Notes: generated from the letters alone by a model not told the origin. 10,621 nt of DNA from JBEKYD01 sp049509915 (GCA_049509915.1 JBEKZL010000252.1:1-10621); one strand, 5' to 3'; shown: positions 1-6,109, counted from the stretch's first letter. Numbers and translations: made by a program.

Positions 1-151
1 GCTCATAGATCCCCGCGATGACTTCCGAAGGACGCGCCGCGCCGGACTTATACGCCGCCCGCAGCCGCCCGACATCCAGGGGAATCGAAGTGGGCGCCAG
101 GGTCACCTCTCCGGCTCCCTGTTGGCGCCGCGCTTCCGTCCCTGCGGCCAT
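1..151 (-). CDS. Amidase-signature protein, N-terminus only (possibly allophanate hydrolase)
   Basis: Reading the minus strand from an ATG at 151 gives 50 codons without a stop, running off the left edge. Residues 25-50 (LDVGRLRAAYKSGAARPSEV, then IAGIYE) resemble the first helix of amidase-signature hydrolases, and best resemble the N-terminus of allophanate hydrolase (AtzF type), which splits allophanate to ammonia and CO2. The catalytic Ser-cisSer-Lys core lies outside the window, so the substrate cannot be decided. The ATG is supported by a purine-rich Shine-Dalgarno (GGGGGAGGGG) about 5 nt upstream. An in-frame TTG at 175 also lies close to an AAAGGAG, but only 2 nt separate them, which is too tight. 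The first 24 residues are a poorly conserved leader. The family assignment rests on a short stretch and is moderately secure. Confidence 0.55.
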   Translation of the reverse strand, partial: MAAGTEARRQQGAGEVTLAPTSIPLDVGRLRAAYKSGAARPSEVIAGIYE

Positions 152-486
152 AGGGCCCCTCCCCCGAGTACGCAAGTCTCCTTTATGTACACACGACTCC
201 TCAGCTGAATACCTTTACCGATGATTTTCGAGGCGTTGCGATCAGTCGCGGCGGGGCGGGCCGCAGCAGACGTCCATGGCCGTCTGCCGAAGAAACACGT
301 CGAGCGAGATGCACGCGCGCGCGGACCGGCTCATGGGCGCCCTTAACATAGCGCCAGTATGGCAGACTGCATTGCCGCCGACAATGTATTCAGCCACAAA
401 ATCTTTCTATTCCATGGATAAGAATTTACGGTGGCGAGGCAATCTGCCGGCCGGTTCCACCACGACTCGGAGGACCTGCTGGTAAC

Positions 487-544
487 GAAATCGGCATCGT
501 GTTCCATACTCCGTTCCATACTCTTTCGTAATGGCGCCGATTTC
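487..544. repeat. 9-bp inverted repeat enclosing a tandem 12-bp repeat
   Basis: GAAATCGGC at 487-495 and GCCGATTTC at 536-544 are perfect reverse complements separated by 40 bases. Inside the loop, GTTCCATACTCC (501-512) is directly followed by GTTCCATACTCT (513-524), two copies differing only in the last base. The whole could form a stem-loop or cruciform. There is no T-run on either side, so it is not an intrinsic terminator. Its role is unknown. Confidence 0.6.
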
Positions 545-824
545 CTCCGGTGGGCGGATGAGCGATTTAAGCCCTTGTGGCTCAGCAACGTAGGAACTTT
601 CCGGCACGTGTTCCCGTATTGCCTTCCCTGGGAACCACGCCCGATCCCAGGAGACGGATGGCTGCGTGGGTAAATCTGTGTCTCCGAAGAAGGGGGTGCT
701 CTGGCGGTGCTTCTGCAATCCCCGCGACAACTCCTTTGGCGTCTATTTCACACACCCGCCGGTGCTGATTGCCATCATGCTTCTGAAATGACGTCCTATT
801 TATTTGATGGGCTATATAGCGAGT

Positions 825-975
825 ATGAAGCGCTCCCGCAGCGAATTCGTCGGGTGACCGCATCCGGCGGAGCGGTGGGGCGGCAACACTGACCCTGGTC
901 GCCGCGCTCGCGTGCCTGGCGCCCGCCCATGCCACCGCCCGCATCGACCCAGCCCGAGTGCTCCGGGACGACTAA
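825..975 (+). pseudogene. Possible remnant of a secreted-protein gene (signal peptide with a broken frame)
   Basis: An ATG at 825 opens MKRSRSEFVG and stops at 857. In the +1-shifted frame, open from 829 to the TAA at 973-975, the translation runs through RIRRSGGAATLTLVAALACL and then APAHATA. This has the layout of a Sec signal peptide: basic residues, a hydrophobic core and an Ala-x-Ala site. It stops about 13 residues after the putative cleavage point. Joining the two frames by one frameshift would give a plausible secretory N-terminus with almost no mature protein. This could be the relic of a decayed gene or chance in GC-rich DNA; no homologue is recognisable. Confidence 0.2.
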
Positions 976-1030
976 GGCGACTTTCCCCGTGCCTGTAACC
1001 GCAAGATCCACGCGCTTCGGGTGGCTCGGC

Positions 1031-1036
1031 TACAAT
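1031..1036 (+). promoter_or_regulatory. -10-like element (TACAAT) just before miaB
   Basis: TACAAT matches the sigma70 -10 consensus at five of six positions. Only 8 bases separate it from the GTG start, so the expected transcription start is within a few bases of the first codon. I see no good -35 at 16-18 bp upstream, and no Shine-Dalgarno before the GTG. Confidence 0.45.
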
Positions 1037-1044
1037 AGTCGGTA

Positions 1045-2370
1045 GTGTCCTCTAAAACCTTCTACCTGGAAACCTTCGGCTGCCAGATGAACGTGCACGA
1101 TTCCGAAAAGGTGATCGGCACGCTTGTGGCGAAGGGCTATGCGCAGGTGCCGACGCCAGAAGAAGCCGAGCTGGTGTTGTACAACACGTGCAGCATTCGC
1201 GATAAGGCCGAGCAGAAAGTTTTCAATCGGCTGCAGCAGTTCAAACGCACCGGAAAGGGGAAGGTTTTCGGCGTTCTGGGGTGCGTGGCGCAGCAGGAAG
1301 GCGAGAAAATTTTTGACCGGGCGCCGCACGTCAGCCTCATATGCGGATCGGCCAGCTACAACAAGCTGGGCGAAATGTTGGTGCAGATCGAGGCGGGCGA
1401 TCGCCGGGTGACGGGCCTGAGCCTTGACACAGACGAGACCTTCGACACGCCGTTCACGCGCCGCGACAATCCCCACCGCGCCTACATCACCATCATCGAG
1501 GGCTGCGACAAATCCTGTGCGTATTGCGTGGTGCCGTTCACGCGCGGGCCGGAGCGCAGCGCGGCGTCTGAGAGCGTGATGGCGGAGTCGCGGAAGCTGG
1601 CGGGCGCCGGCTACACCGAAATTCAGCTTTTGGGCCAGAACGTGAACAGCTACCGCGATCCCTCGCCCGCGGGATGGAATTTTGCAACCCTGCTGGCGCG
1701 GGTGGCCGAAGTGGGTGGCATCCGGCGGGTGCGCTATACCACGTCGCACCCACGCGATTTCGGCAAGGACATCGTGGACGCCATGGATGCGCATCCGAAC
1801 ATTTGCGACCATGTTCACCTGCCGGTGCAATCCGGCTCGACGCGGGTGCTGGCGGCCATGGAGCGGCTGTACACGCGCGACGAATACATGCGGCGTATCG
1901 AGTGGCTGAAAGGGGCGCGGCGGCGATACTCGATCACAACCGATATCATCGTAGGCTTTCCCGGTGAAACCGACGACGATTTCGCCGAAACCCTGGAGCT
2001 GCTGGACGAGGTGGAATACGATTCGCTTTTCAGCTTCAAGTATTCGCCGCGTCCGAACACGGCCGCCCTGCGCATTGAAGACGCCGTGCCGGAGGAGGAA
2101 AAGCAGCGGCGGCTGACGGTGCTGCAGGAGAAGCAGCGTTCCATTCAGATTCGCCGTAATGCGGAGCGCATCGGCCGGCTGCACGAGGTGTTGGTGGAGG
2201 GCCGCAACCAGGCATTGGGGCAATGGATCGGGCGCACTTCGTGCAACCGGACGCTGAACTTCACAGGGGAATTCGGGATAGGCGAGAGCCTGGTGGGACG
2301 CTACCTGCCGGTGCGGGTGACGCGCGCCGGGCCGAATTCGCTGGTGGGGGAGAGTGTGGCCGCGGCGTAA
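1045..2370 (+). CDS. miaB: tRNA-2-methylthio-N6-dimethylallyladenosine synthase MiaB
   Basis: MiaB is a cytoplasmic radical-SAM methylthiotransferase that converts i6A37 to ms2i6A37 in tRNAs reading UNN codons. The 441-residue product has the full family architecture. The N-terminal UPF0004 domain carries the auxiliary-cluster cysteines C13 (in FGCQMN), C49 and C80. The radical-SAM motif follows with C154, C158 and C161 (GCDKSCAYC). Further conserved stretches are GQNVNSY (197-203), HLPVQSGS (258-265) and TDIIVGFPGET (299-309). A C-terminal TRAM domain spans about 375-438. Length is typical. The GTG start is chosen because the next residues, SSKTFYLETFGCQMN, match the usual N-terminus at the right distance from C13. 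There is no Shine-Dalgarno, and a -10-like TACAAT sits 8 bases upstream, so the mRNA may be leaderless. It appears monocistronic, since the next gene has its own promoter. Confidence 0.97.
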   Translation: MSSKTFYLETFGCQMNVHDSEKVIGTLVAKGYAQVPTPEEAELVLYNTCSIRDKAEQKVFNRLQQFKRTGKGKVFGVLGCVAQQEGEKIFDRAPHVSLICGSASYNKLGEMLVQIEAGDRRVTGLSLDTDETFDTPFTRRDNPHRAYITIIEGCDKSCAYCVVPFTRGPERSAASESVMAESRKLAGAGYTEIQLLGQNVNSYRDPSPAGWNFATLLARVAEVGGIRRVRYTTSHPRDFGKDIVDAMDAHPNICDHVHLPVQSGSTRVLAAMERLYTRDEYMRRIEWLKGARRRYSITTDIIVGFPGETDDDFAETLELLDEVEYDSLFSFKYSPRPNTAALRIEDAVPEEEKQRRLTVLQEKQRSIQIRRNAERIGRLHEVLVEGRNQALGQWIGRTSCNRTLNFTGEFGIGESLVGRYLPVRVTRAGPNSLVGESVAAA

Positions 2371-2396
2371 TCGCCCCCCGTCGTCCCCAAATTAAG

Positions 2397-2426
2397 TTGA
2401 CGCTTTCGGGTGAAAACACCCATAAT
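2397..2426 (+). promoter_or_regulatory. Sigma70-type promoter for the transpeptidase gene
   Basis: TTGACG (2397-2402, five of six to TTGACA) and CATAAT (2421-2426, five of six to TATAAT) are separated by 18 bp. The predicted start is near 2433, giving a leader of roughly 38 nt before the ATG at 2471. This is the best-matching promoter in the window. Confidence 0.65.
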
Positions 2427-2449
2427 GTAGGGTTAGGCCTAAACTTAGG
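2408..2449 (+). promoter_or_regulatory. Cluster of palindromes over the promoter and start site (candidate operators)
   Basis: GGGTG-AAAA-CACCC (2408-2421) is a perfect 5-bp dyad filling most of the promoter spacer. TTAGGCCTAA (2433-2442) is a perfect 10-bp palindrome at the predicted start site, and it overlaps CCTAA-AC-TTAGG (2438-2449), a second perfect dyad. The TTAGG/CCTAA element thus occurs three times in alternating orientation. This could be a repressor operator or alternative small hairpins in the leader. The first dyad is not followed by a T-run, so it is a poor terminator for miaB. Confidence 0.4.
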
Positions 2450-2470
2450 TGTCCCGGCCGGCAAGGCGCA

Positions 2471-3577
2471 ATGAAACGGCTTAGTGCATTACTTGTGGGC
2501 TACGCGGTGGTGTGGGCACCCGTGGGCCGTCCGGCCTGGGGTGGCAGCCCGACGCCAAGCGCCAGACGCTCCAGGAGGCCAGTGCCGCGGCCGCCTCTTT
2601 ACGACCCGACCGAAGGCGACAACGTTGACGGCGACGACCTGACCATCCGCCTCGCCGCCGTGAACGCGCTCGGAAATCAAAAGGGCAGCGTGGTGGTGGT
2701 AGATCCCGCCAATGGCCGGGTGTTGACCATCGTCAACCAGAAACTGGCCTTCCAGAGCGGCTTTATTCCCTGTTCGACGATCAAGCTTGTCACCGCGCTG
2801 GCAGCTTTGAGCGAGCACCTGGTCGAGCGCGAAACGGTCGTTCACATCAGCCGCCGGCTCAGCTTCAACCTGACTAACGCATTGGCGGTTTCCAATAACG
2901 CCTATTTTGCCTATTTGGGCAACCGCCTCGGCTTCGATCGCGTGGTGCGCTATGCCCAGATGCTGGGGTTGGGAGAAAAGGCTGGGCTGGAGATCGAAGG
3001 CGAGCGGCCGGGTGAGATCGTGAGCGAGACGCCGCGATGGGGCGGAGTCGGCATGATGACGAGTTTCGGCACCGGCTTTCTGGTAACTCCTCTGGAACTG
3101 GCGGGGCTATTGACCGCGCTGGCTAACGGCGGCACGCTGTACTACCTGCGCTATCCGCGCACGCAGGCCGAAGCCGAGAGCTTCAAGCCCGAAATCAAGC
3201 GCCCGTTGGAACTGGCGGCGTCGGACATCGAGGACATCAAGACCGGGATGCGCGGCGCGGTGGAGTTTGGCACCGCCCGCCGCGCGGCCTACGATCCCAA
3301 CGAGGCTGTTTTCGGAAAGACGGGCACATGCACCGACTACCACGCCGGCGCCACGTTCATGGGATGGTTCGGGTCGTTCACCGACGCTGGGCCCCACCAG
3401 GTAGTGGTGGTGGTGATGCTGACCAGCCCCTTGCACAACGTCAGCGGTCCTTTGGCTTCCGGTGTGGCGGGCGCGTTCTACAAGAACCTGGCGGCGCAGC
3501 AGTACTTCGCTTCCAATGCGCCGCGCCGCGACGGCTTGCCGGAGATCATGGTAACCAAGTCCTGCTGCGCGAAATGA
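2471..3577 (+). CDS. Secreted penicillin-binding transpeptidase-domain protein
   Basis: This product belongs to the serine DD-transpeptidase/beta-lactamase fold, whose members cross-link peptidoglycan in the periplasm. All three active-site motifs are present: S102-T-I-K105 (SxxK nucleophile), S141-N-N143 (SxN) and K283-T-G285 (KTG). An N-terminal Sec signal is likely (MKRLSALLVG start, hydrophobic to about residue 18, possible cleavage near AWGG), followed by a Pro/Arg-rich linker (26-45). The transpeptidase domain spans roughly 68-345. At 368 residues it is much shorter than usual class B PBPs (550-650) and lacks the N-terminal PBP-dimer domain. The SxxK-to-SxN distance (36 residues) is also compact. 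The C-terminus ends in KSCCAK. The ATG follows an AAGG about 9 nt upstream. It could be a minor PBP or an acylatable sensor; a class D beta-lactamase is less likely because SxN here is SNN. The family is secure and the physiological role is not. Confidence 0.85.
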   Translation: MKRLSALLVGYAVVWAPVGRPAWGGSPTPSARRSRRPVPRPPLYDPTEGDNVDGDDLTIRLAAVNALGNQKGSVVVVDPANGRVLTIVNQKLAFQSGFIPCSTIKLVTALAALSEHLVERETVVHISRRLSFNLTNALAVSNNAYFAYLGNRLGFDRVVRYAQMLGLGEKAGLEIEGERPGEIVSETPRWGGVGMMTSFGTGFLVTPLELAGLLTALANGGTLYYLRYPRTQAEAESFKPEIKRPLELAASDIEDIKTGMRGAVEFGTARRAAYDPNEAVFGKTGTCTDYHAGATFMGWFGSFTDAGPHQVVVVVMLTSPLHNVSGPLASGVAGAFYKNLAAQQYFASNAPRRDGLPEIMVTKSCCAK

Positions 3578-3610
3578 AGTGGAGCCGCGGGCACGTCGAA
3601 CGCCTTTCGA

Positions 3611-3616
3611 TACACT
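3611..3616 (+). promoter_or_regulatory. -10-like element (TACACT) just before the cupin gene
   Basis: TACACT lies 7 bases before the GTG at 3624, the distance at which transcription would begin at or next to the start codon. No convincing -35 and no Shine-Dalgarno are visible. It matches the arrangement in front of miaB. Confidence 0.35.
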
Positions 3617-3623
3617 GGATCTC

Positions 3624-3974
3624 GTGACCCCGCCCACCAAAGTGCTTTACTTCGACCGCACACCCGGCGAGCCTTTCCGTCCCGGCTGGCAACGCCGCCT
3701 CCTCTACACCGGCTCCCTCATGACGGTGGTTCTGGATATCGATAACGGCCCGTGGTCCGCGCCGGACCCGTTCCATTCCCACCCGCACGAGCAGACCACC
3801 TACGTGGCCGAAGGCGAGGTGCTGTTGCTTTCCGAAGGCGAGGAGCCGAAACGTCTGCGTGCCGGCGACGTGGTGGCCATCGCCTCCGGCCTCCCGCATG
3901 CGATTCAGTTGCTCTCGGTCCGCGCCCGCCTGGTGGATAGCTTCACCCCAATTCGGGAAGATTTCCTGAAGTAG
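3624..3974 (+). CDS. Small single-domain cupin protein
   Basis: The 116-residue product is a cupin_2-type beta-barrel, usually metal-binding, with very diverse functions (dioxygenases, isomerases, sugar or small-ligand sensors). Cupin motif 1 is at 51-65 (HSHPHEQTTYVAEGE), with H51, H53 and Q57 or E56 as likely metal ligands. Motif 2 is at 81-92 (GDVVAIASGLPH), with H92 as the last ligand. There is no signal peptide. An upstream in-frame GTG at 3579 would add 15 residues, but that stretch is basic, unlike the family, and abuts the previous stop. The GTG at 3624 lies 7 bases after a TACACT -10 element, giving MTPPTKVLYF, so I prefer it. The substrate cannot be told from sequence, and the convergent galU neighbour gives no clue. 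Confidence 0.8.
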   Translation: MTPPTKVLYFDRTPGEPFRPGWQRRLLYTGSLMTVVLDIDNGPWSAPDPFHSHPHEQTTYVAEGEVLLLSEGEEPKRLRAGDVVAIASGLPHAIQLLSVRARLVDSFTPIREDFLK

Positions 3975-4053
3975 CCGGAGCGGAACGCGTCTCACCCCAT
4001 CGGCCCAAACCGTTCCTGTTCGACTGTTCCGAGCGGTTCACGCCGTACTTGGA

Positions 4054-4075
4054 GAGGACACGCCTGCCGGTCCTC
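4054..4075. terminator. Hairpin between the convergent cupin and galU genes
   Basis: GAGGAC (4054-4059) and GTCCTC (4070-4075) form a perfect 6-bp stem with a 10-nt loop in the 113-bp gap between convergent stop codons. There is no T-run on either strand, so it is at best a weak or factor-assisted terminator. Confidence 0.25.
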
Positions 4076-4087
4076 GGGTCTGCGCTG

Positions 4088-4975
4088 CTACTCCGCCAGC
4101 TTCAGCCCTTTCAGATACTCCCGAAACGGCCCTCCCAAATCCTTGCGGCGCAGGGCATATTCCACCGTGGCCTTCAAGAAGCCGAGGCGGTCGCCGGCGT
4201 CGTAGCGGGTGCCTCGGAACTTGCAGCCGTAGATCGGGCGGCTGCGGAGCAGATGGCGCAAAGCGTCGGTGAGCTGGATTTCGCCGCCGGAGCCGGGGTT
4301 GATGCTTGTGAGCGAGTCGAAGATCTCCGGCGATAGCACGTAGCGGCCGATAATGGCCAGGTTTGACGGCGCTTCCGAGGGCTTGGGTTTCTCCACCAGG
4401 TCGCGAATGCGGTAGACTTGGTCGGCGCCGTTGTGGCTGACCGGCTCGGCGGCAATCGCGCCATAGGACGAAATCTCCTCCGGCGACACCTCCATCACCG
4501 CCAGAACCGGCGCATTGAAGAAGTCGTAGACGTCCAGCAATTGCTTCAGGCAAGGGGTTTCGGCCTCGATCACGTCGTCGGCCAGCACCACTGCGAACGG
4601 CTCGCCGCCCACCAGGTCCTTGGCGCGCAAGACCGCGTGGCCCAGGCCGAGCGCCTCCTTCTGGCGGATGTAGGCTACGTCGATCATGTCGGAAATGCCG
4701 CGGACAATCGCCAGAAGGTCCTTCTTGCCGCGCTTTTCGAGCAAATCTTCCAGCTCGAAACTGACGTCGAAATGGTCTTCGATGGCGGATTTGCCGCGGC
4801 CGGTAACGATGATGATGTTCTGGATTCCGGATTGCAGCGCCTCCTCCACGCCGTATTGAATGATCGGCTTATCGACGATCGGGAGCATCTCTTTGGGCGA
4901 AGCCTTGGTAGCTGGCAGGAACCGGGTGCCCAAACCCGCGGCGGGGAACACTACCTTGCGCACTTTCGATGGCAT
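4088..4975 (-). CDS. galU: UTP--glucose-1-phosphate uridylyltransferase
   Basis: GalU makes UDP-glucose from UTP and glucose-1-phosphate in the cytoplasm, supplying polysaccharide and envelope sugar synthesis. The 295-residue product is standard length and carries the family motifs in order. The nucleotide-binding loop is at 14-32 (GLGTRFLPATKASPKEMLP). QKEALGLGHAVL follows at 105-116, then LADDV (131-135), VEKP (194-197), GRYVLSP (210-216), GEIQLTDA (231-238) and YDAGDRLGFLKA (258-269). The frame stays open 54 codons further upstream, but that extension crosses the divergent ferredoxin start. ATG at 4975 gives MPSKVRKVVFPAAGLGTR, the normal GalU N-terminus. A -10-like TATAGA lies only 3 bases before the ATG, and no good Shine-Dalgarno is visible, so the promoter is unclear. 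It is transcribed divergently from the ferredoxin gene. Confidence 0.96.
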   Translation of the reverse strand: MPSKVRKVVFPAAGLGTRFLPATKASPKEMLPIVDKPIIQYGVEEALQSGIQNIIIVTGRGKSAIEDHFDVSFELEDLLEKRGKKDLLAIVRGISDMIDVAYIRQKEALGLGHAVLRAKDLVGGEPFAVVLADDVIEAETPCLKQLLDVYDFFNAPVLAVMEVSPEEISSYGAIAAEPVSHNGADQVYRIRDLVEKPKPSEAPSNLAIIGRYVLSPEIFDSLTSINPGSGGEIQLTDALRHLLRSRPIYGCKFRGTRYDAGDRLGFLKATVEYALRRKDLGGPFREYLKGLKLAE

Positions 4976-5031
4976 TCTTCTATAGTTTGAGGCGCTGAAA
5001 CGCCGTTTGGCAACGGAGAATTGTACTTCTC

Positions 5032-5047
5032 GTACCGGATGTGGTAC
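5032..5047. promoter_or_regulatory. Dyad between divergent galU and ferredoxin genes
   Basis: GTACC (5032-5036) and GGTAC (5043-5047) form a perfect inverted repeat around a 6-bp spacer (GGATGT). A further GTAC at 5023-5026 lies 9 bp to the left. The site is in the 101-bp region between two divergent starts, nearer the ferredoxin, where an operator is plausible. No known regulator is recognised. Confidence 0.3.
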
Positions 5048-5076
5048 ATCTTTAGAAACCTGGGGAAATATACCGC

Positions 5077-5337
5077 ATGGCTTACGTAATCGCAGAACCC
5101 TGCATCGGAACGAAAGATACCGCTTGTGTCGACGCATGCCCGGTGGATTGCATCCACCCGAAGAAGGACGAACCGAATTTCGCGAACGAGGAGCTGATCT
5201 ATATCGACCCGGTAGAGTGTATCGATTGCGGCGCCTGTGTTCCGGTTTGTCCGGTTTCCGCCATTTTCGCCCTCGACGACCTGCCGGAGAAGTGGGCCAG
5301 CTTCACCGAGCGTAACGCCGCTTACTATAAGAAATAA
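5077..5337 (+). CDS. fdxA: 7Fe ferredoxin ([3Fe-4S][4Fe-4S]), Thermus type
   Basis: This is a small soluble electron carrier of 86 residues. The cysteine pattern is C9-x7-C17-x3-C21-P near the N-terminus and C48-x2-C51-x2-C54-x3-C58-P in the second half. By analogy with Azotobacter FdI and Thermus ferredoxin, C9, C17 and C58 should hold the [3Fe-4S] cluster, and C21, C48, C51 and C54 the [4Fe-4S] cluster. C25 is the extra free cysteine of the family. The position that would make the first motif a second CxxC is T12, which supports a 3Fe site. EPCIGTKDTACVDACPVDCI closely resembles the Thermus protein, and the C-terminal tail is short as in that protein, unlike the 106-112-residue proteobacterial FdxA. 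A GGGGA lies about 10 nt before the ATG. Partner enzymes are not encoded nearby. Confidence 0.93.
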   Translation: MAYVIAEPCIGTKDTACVDACPVDCIHPKKDEPNFANEELIYIDPVECIDCGACVPVCPVSAIFALDDLPEKWASFTERNAAYYKK

Positions 5338-5353
5338 CCCACTGCCGGTTCCC

Positions 5354-5367
5354 GCCCGAATTCGGGC
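5354..5367. repeat. Perfect 14-bp palindrome after the ferredoxin gene
   Basis: GCCCGAA (5354-5360) is directly followed by its reverse complement TTCGGGC (5361-5367), 17 bases after the ferredoxin stop. As RNA it would fold into a 5-bp GC-rich stem with a 4-nt loop, with no T-run behind it. It could act as a weak terminator or a dimer-protein binding site before the COX3 gene. Confidence 0.35.
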
Positions 5368-5408
5368 CGCGCCTCGACCGGGGGCGCGCGGGATGCGAAG
5401 CTAGAGCT

Positions 5409-6059
5409 ATGCCTGGATCTTTTACGCCCGGTGCGGTGCAGGGTCCGCCGCCGGTGCCGCCGGAAAGCCGGGGTTGGGGAGGGGATGACGGCGGCAGCGA
5501 GCCGAACGGCCGCGGGGCCGACCGTCGCGCGTCTTTCTGGGGCCTATTCATCGGCCTGGTCGCTACCAGCATTGTCTTTGTCTCCCTGTCGGCGGCGTTT
5601 CTGGCCCGGCGCGGCGTTTCCGACGATTGGGTCGGCATCCGCAAACCACAGATTCTTTGGGTAAATACGCTTATCCTGGTGGCATCCAGCCTGGTGCTCG
5701 ATCGCGGCCGCCATGCGTTGCGAACCGGCGACCGCGGCCGGTTCAATTTCTGGTGGACCATGGCTACCGCCCTGGGCGGCGTGTTTCTCTTGGGCCAACT
5801 CTTCGCCTGGGAACAGTTGCGCCGGGAAGGCGTTTACGTCGCCAGCAATCCCGCCAGCGCGTTCTTTTACGTGCTCACGGCCACCCACGCGCTTCATCTG
5901 GCGGGCGGCATGGGTGCGATGGTCTATGTCGATGTCCAGGCGCTGCGATTGCGCCTCGGGCCGGCCAAGCGGACGGCCATCGACATCACCGCCGTCTTCT
6001 GGCACTTTCTGGACGTGGTGTGGCTATTGTTGATGCTGCTGTTCTACCTTTGGGATTAG
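5409..6059 (+). CDS. Heme-copper oxidase subunit III (COX3 family), encoded alone
   Basis: Subunit III is a membrane component of aa3-type terminal oxidases; it has no redox centre and stabilises the catalytic subunit. The 216-residue protein has a Pro/Gly-rich cytoplasmic leader (1-40) and five hydrophobic segments at about 42-66, 81-99, 115-135, 151-174 and 191-214. Family signatures are W84-V-N-T-L in TM2, FWWTMATALGG to FAW (114-134), SAFFYVLTATHALHLAGG (150-167) with the conserved histidines, and the FWHFLDVVWL stretch (197-206) in the last helix. Length fits the short five-helix bacterial form. No subunit I or II gene is adjacent, so the partner genes lie elsewhere or this serves a NorE-like accessory role. 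The ATG at 5409 has only a weak purine stretch upstream. The family is secure and the exact complex is uncertain. Confidence 0.88.
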   Translation: MPGSFTPGAVQGPPPVPPESRGWGGDDGGSEPNGRGADRRASFWGLFIGLVATSIVFVSLSAAFLARRGVSDDWVGIRKPQILWVNTLILVASSLVLDRGRHALRTGDRGRFNFWWTMATALGGVFLLGQLFAWEQLRREGVYVASNPASAFFYVLTATHALHLAGGMGAMVYVDVQALRLRLGPAKRTAIDITAVFWHFLDVVWLLLMLLFYLWD

Positions 6060-6109
6060 GGCGTTCTGAAAAATCAAATTCGAGGGGTTCGGATTCGTAC
6101 GCCGCGCCT

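Larger units (their letters stand above)
152..1044. other. Long intergenic stretch without a convincing gene
   Basis: Several short open frames exist here on both strands (for example 407-730 and 582-944 minus, 431-673 plus). None shows a recognisable motif or a sensible ribosome binding site, and they overlap each other. Base composition is patchy, with AT-rich patches near 180-235, 350-430 and 790-830, unlike the evenly GC-rich genes around it. It contains a 7-bp hairpin (GCAGACG at 266-272 with CGTCTGC at 281-287), a larger inverted repeat with tandem repeats (487-544), a possible broken signal-peptide frame (825-975) and the miaB promoter at its right end. It may be a decayed gene or an island of non-coding DNA; I cannot name what was lost. 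Confidence 0.5.

Noticed and set aside
407..730. 107-codon minus-strand frame in the gene-poor stretch
   Set aside because: It has no motif and no ribosome binding site, overlaps other equally open frames, and includes EYGTEYGT, which merely translates the tandem 12-bp repeat.
1030..2223. 397-codon open frame on the minus strand across miaB
   Set aside because: It lies wholly antisense to a miaB frame with all six cysteines and the TRAM domain. Its product is rich in Arg, His and Leu with no motif, as expected of a GC-rich shadow frame.
3579..3623. Upstream GTG start for the cupin
   Set aside because: It would add a basic 15-residue stretch absent from the family, abuts the previous stop without a Shine-Dalgarno, and would place the TACACT -10 element inside the gene.
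4418..4990. 190-codon plus-strand open frame opposite galU
   Set aside because: galU motifs run continuously on the other strand, and the plus-strand product has no recognisable domain or Shine-Dalgarno.
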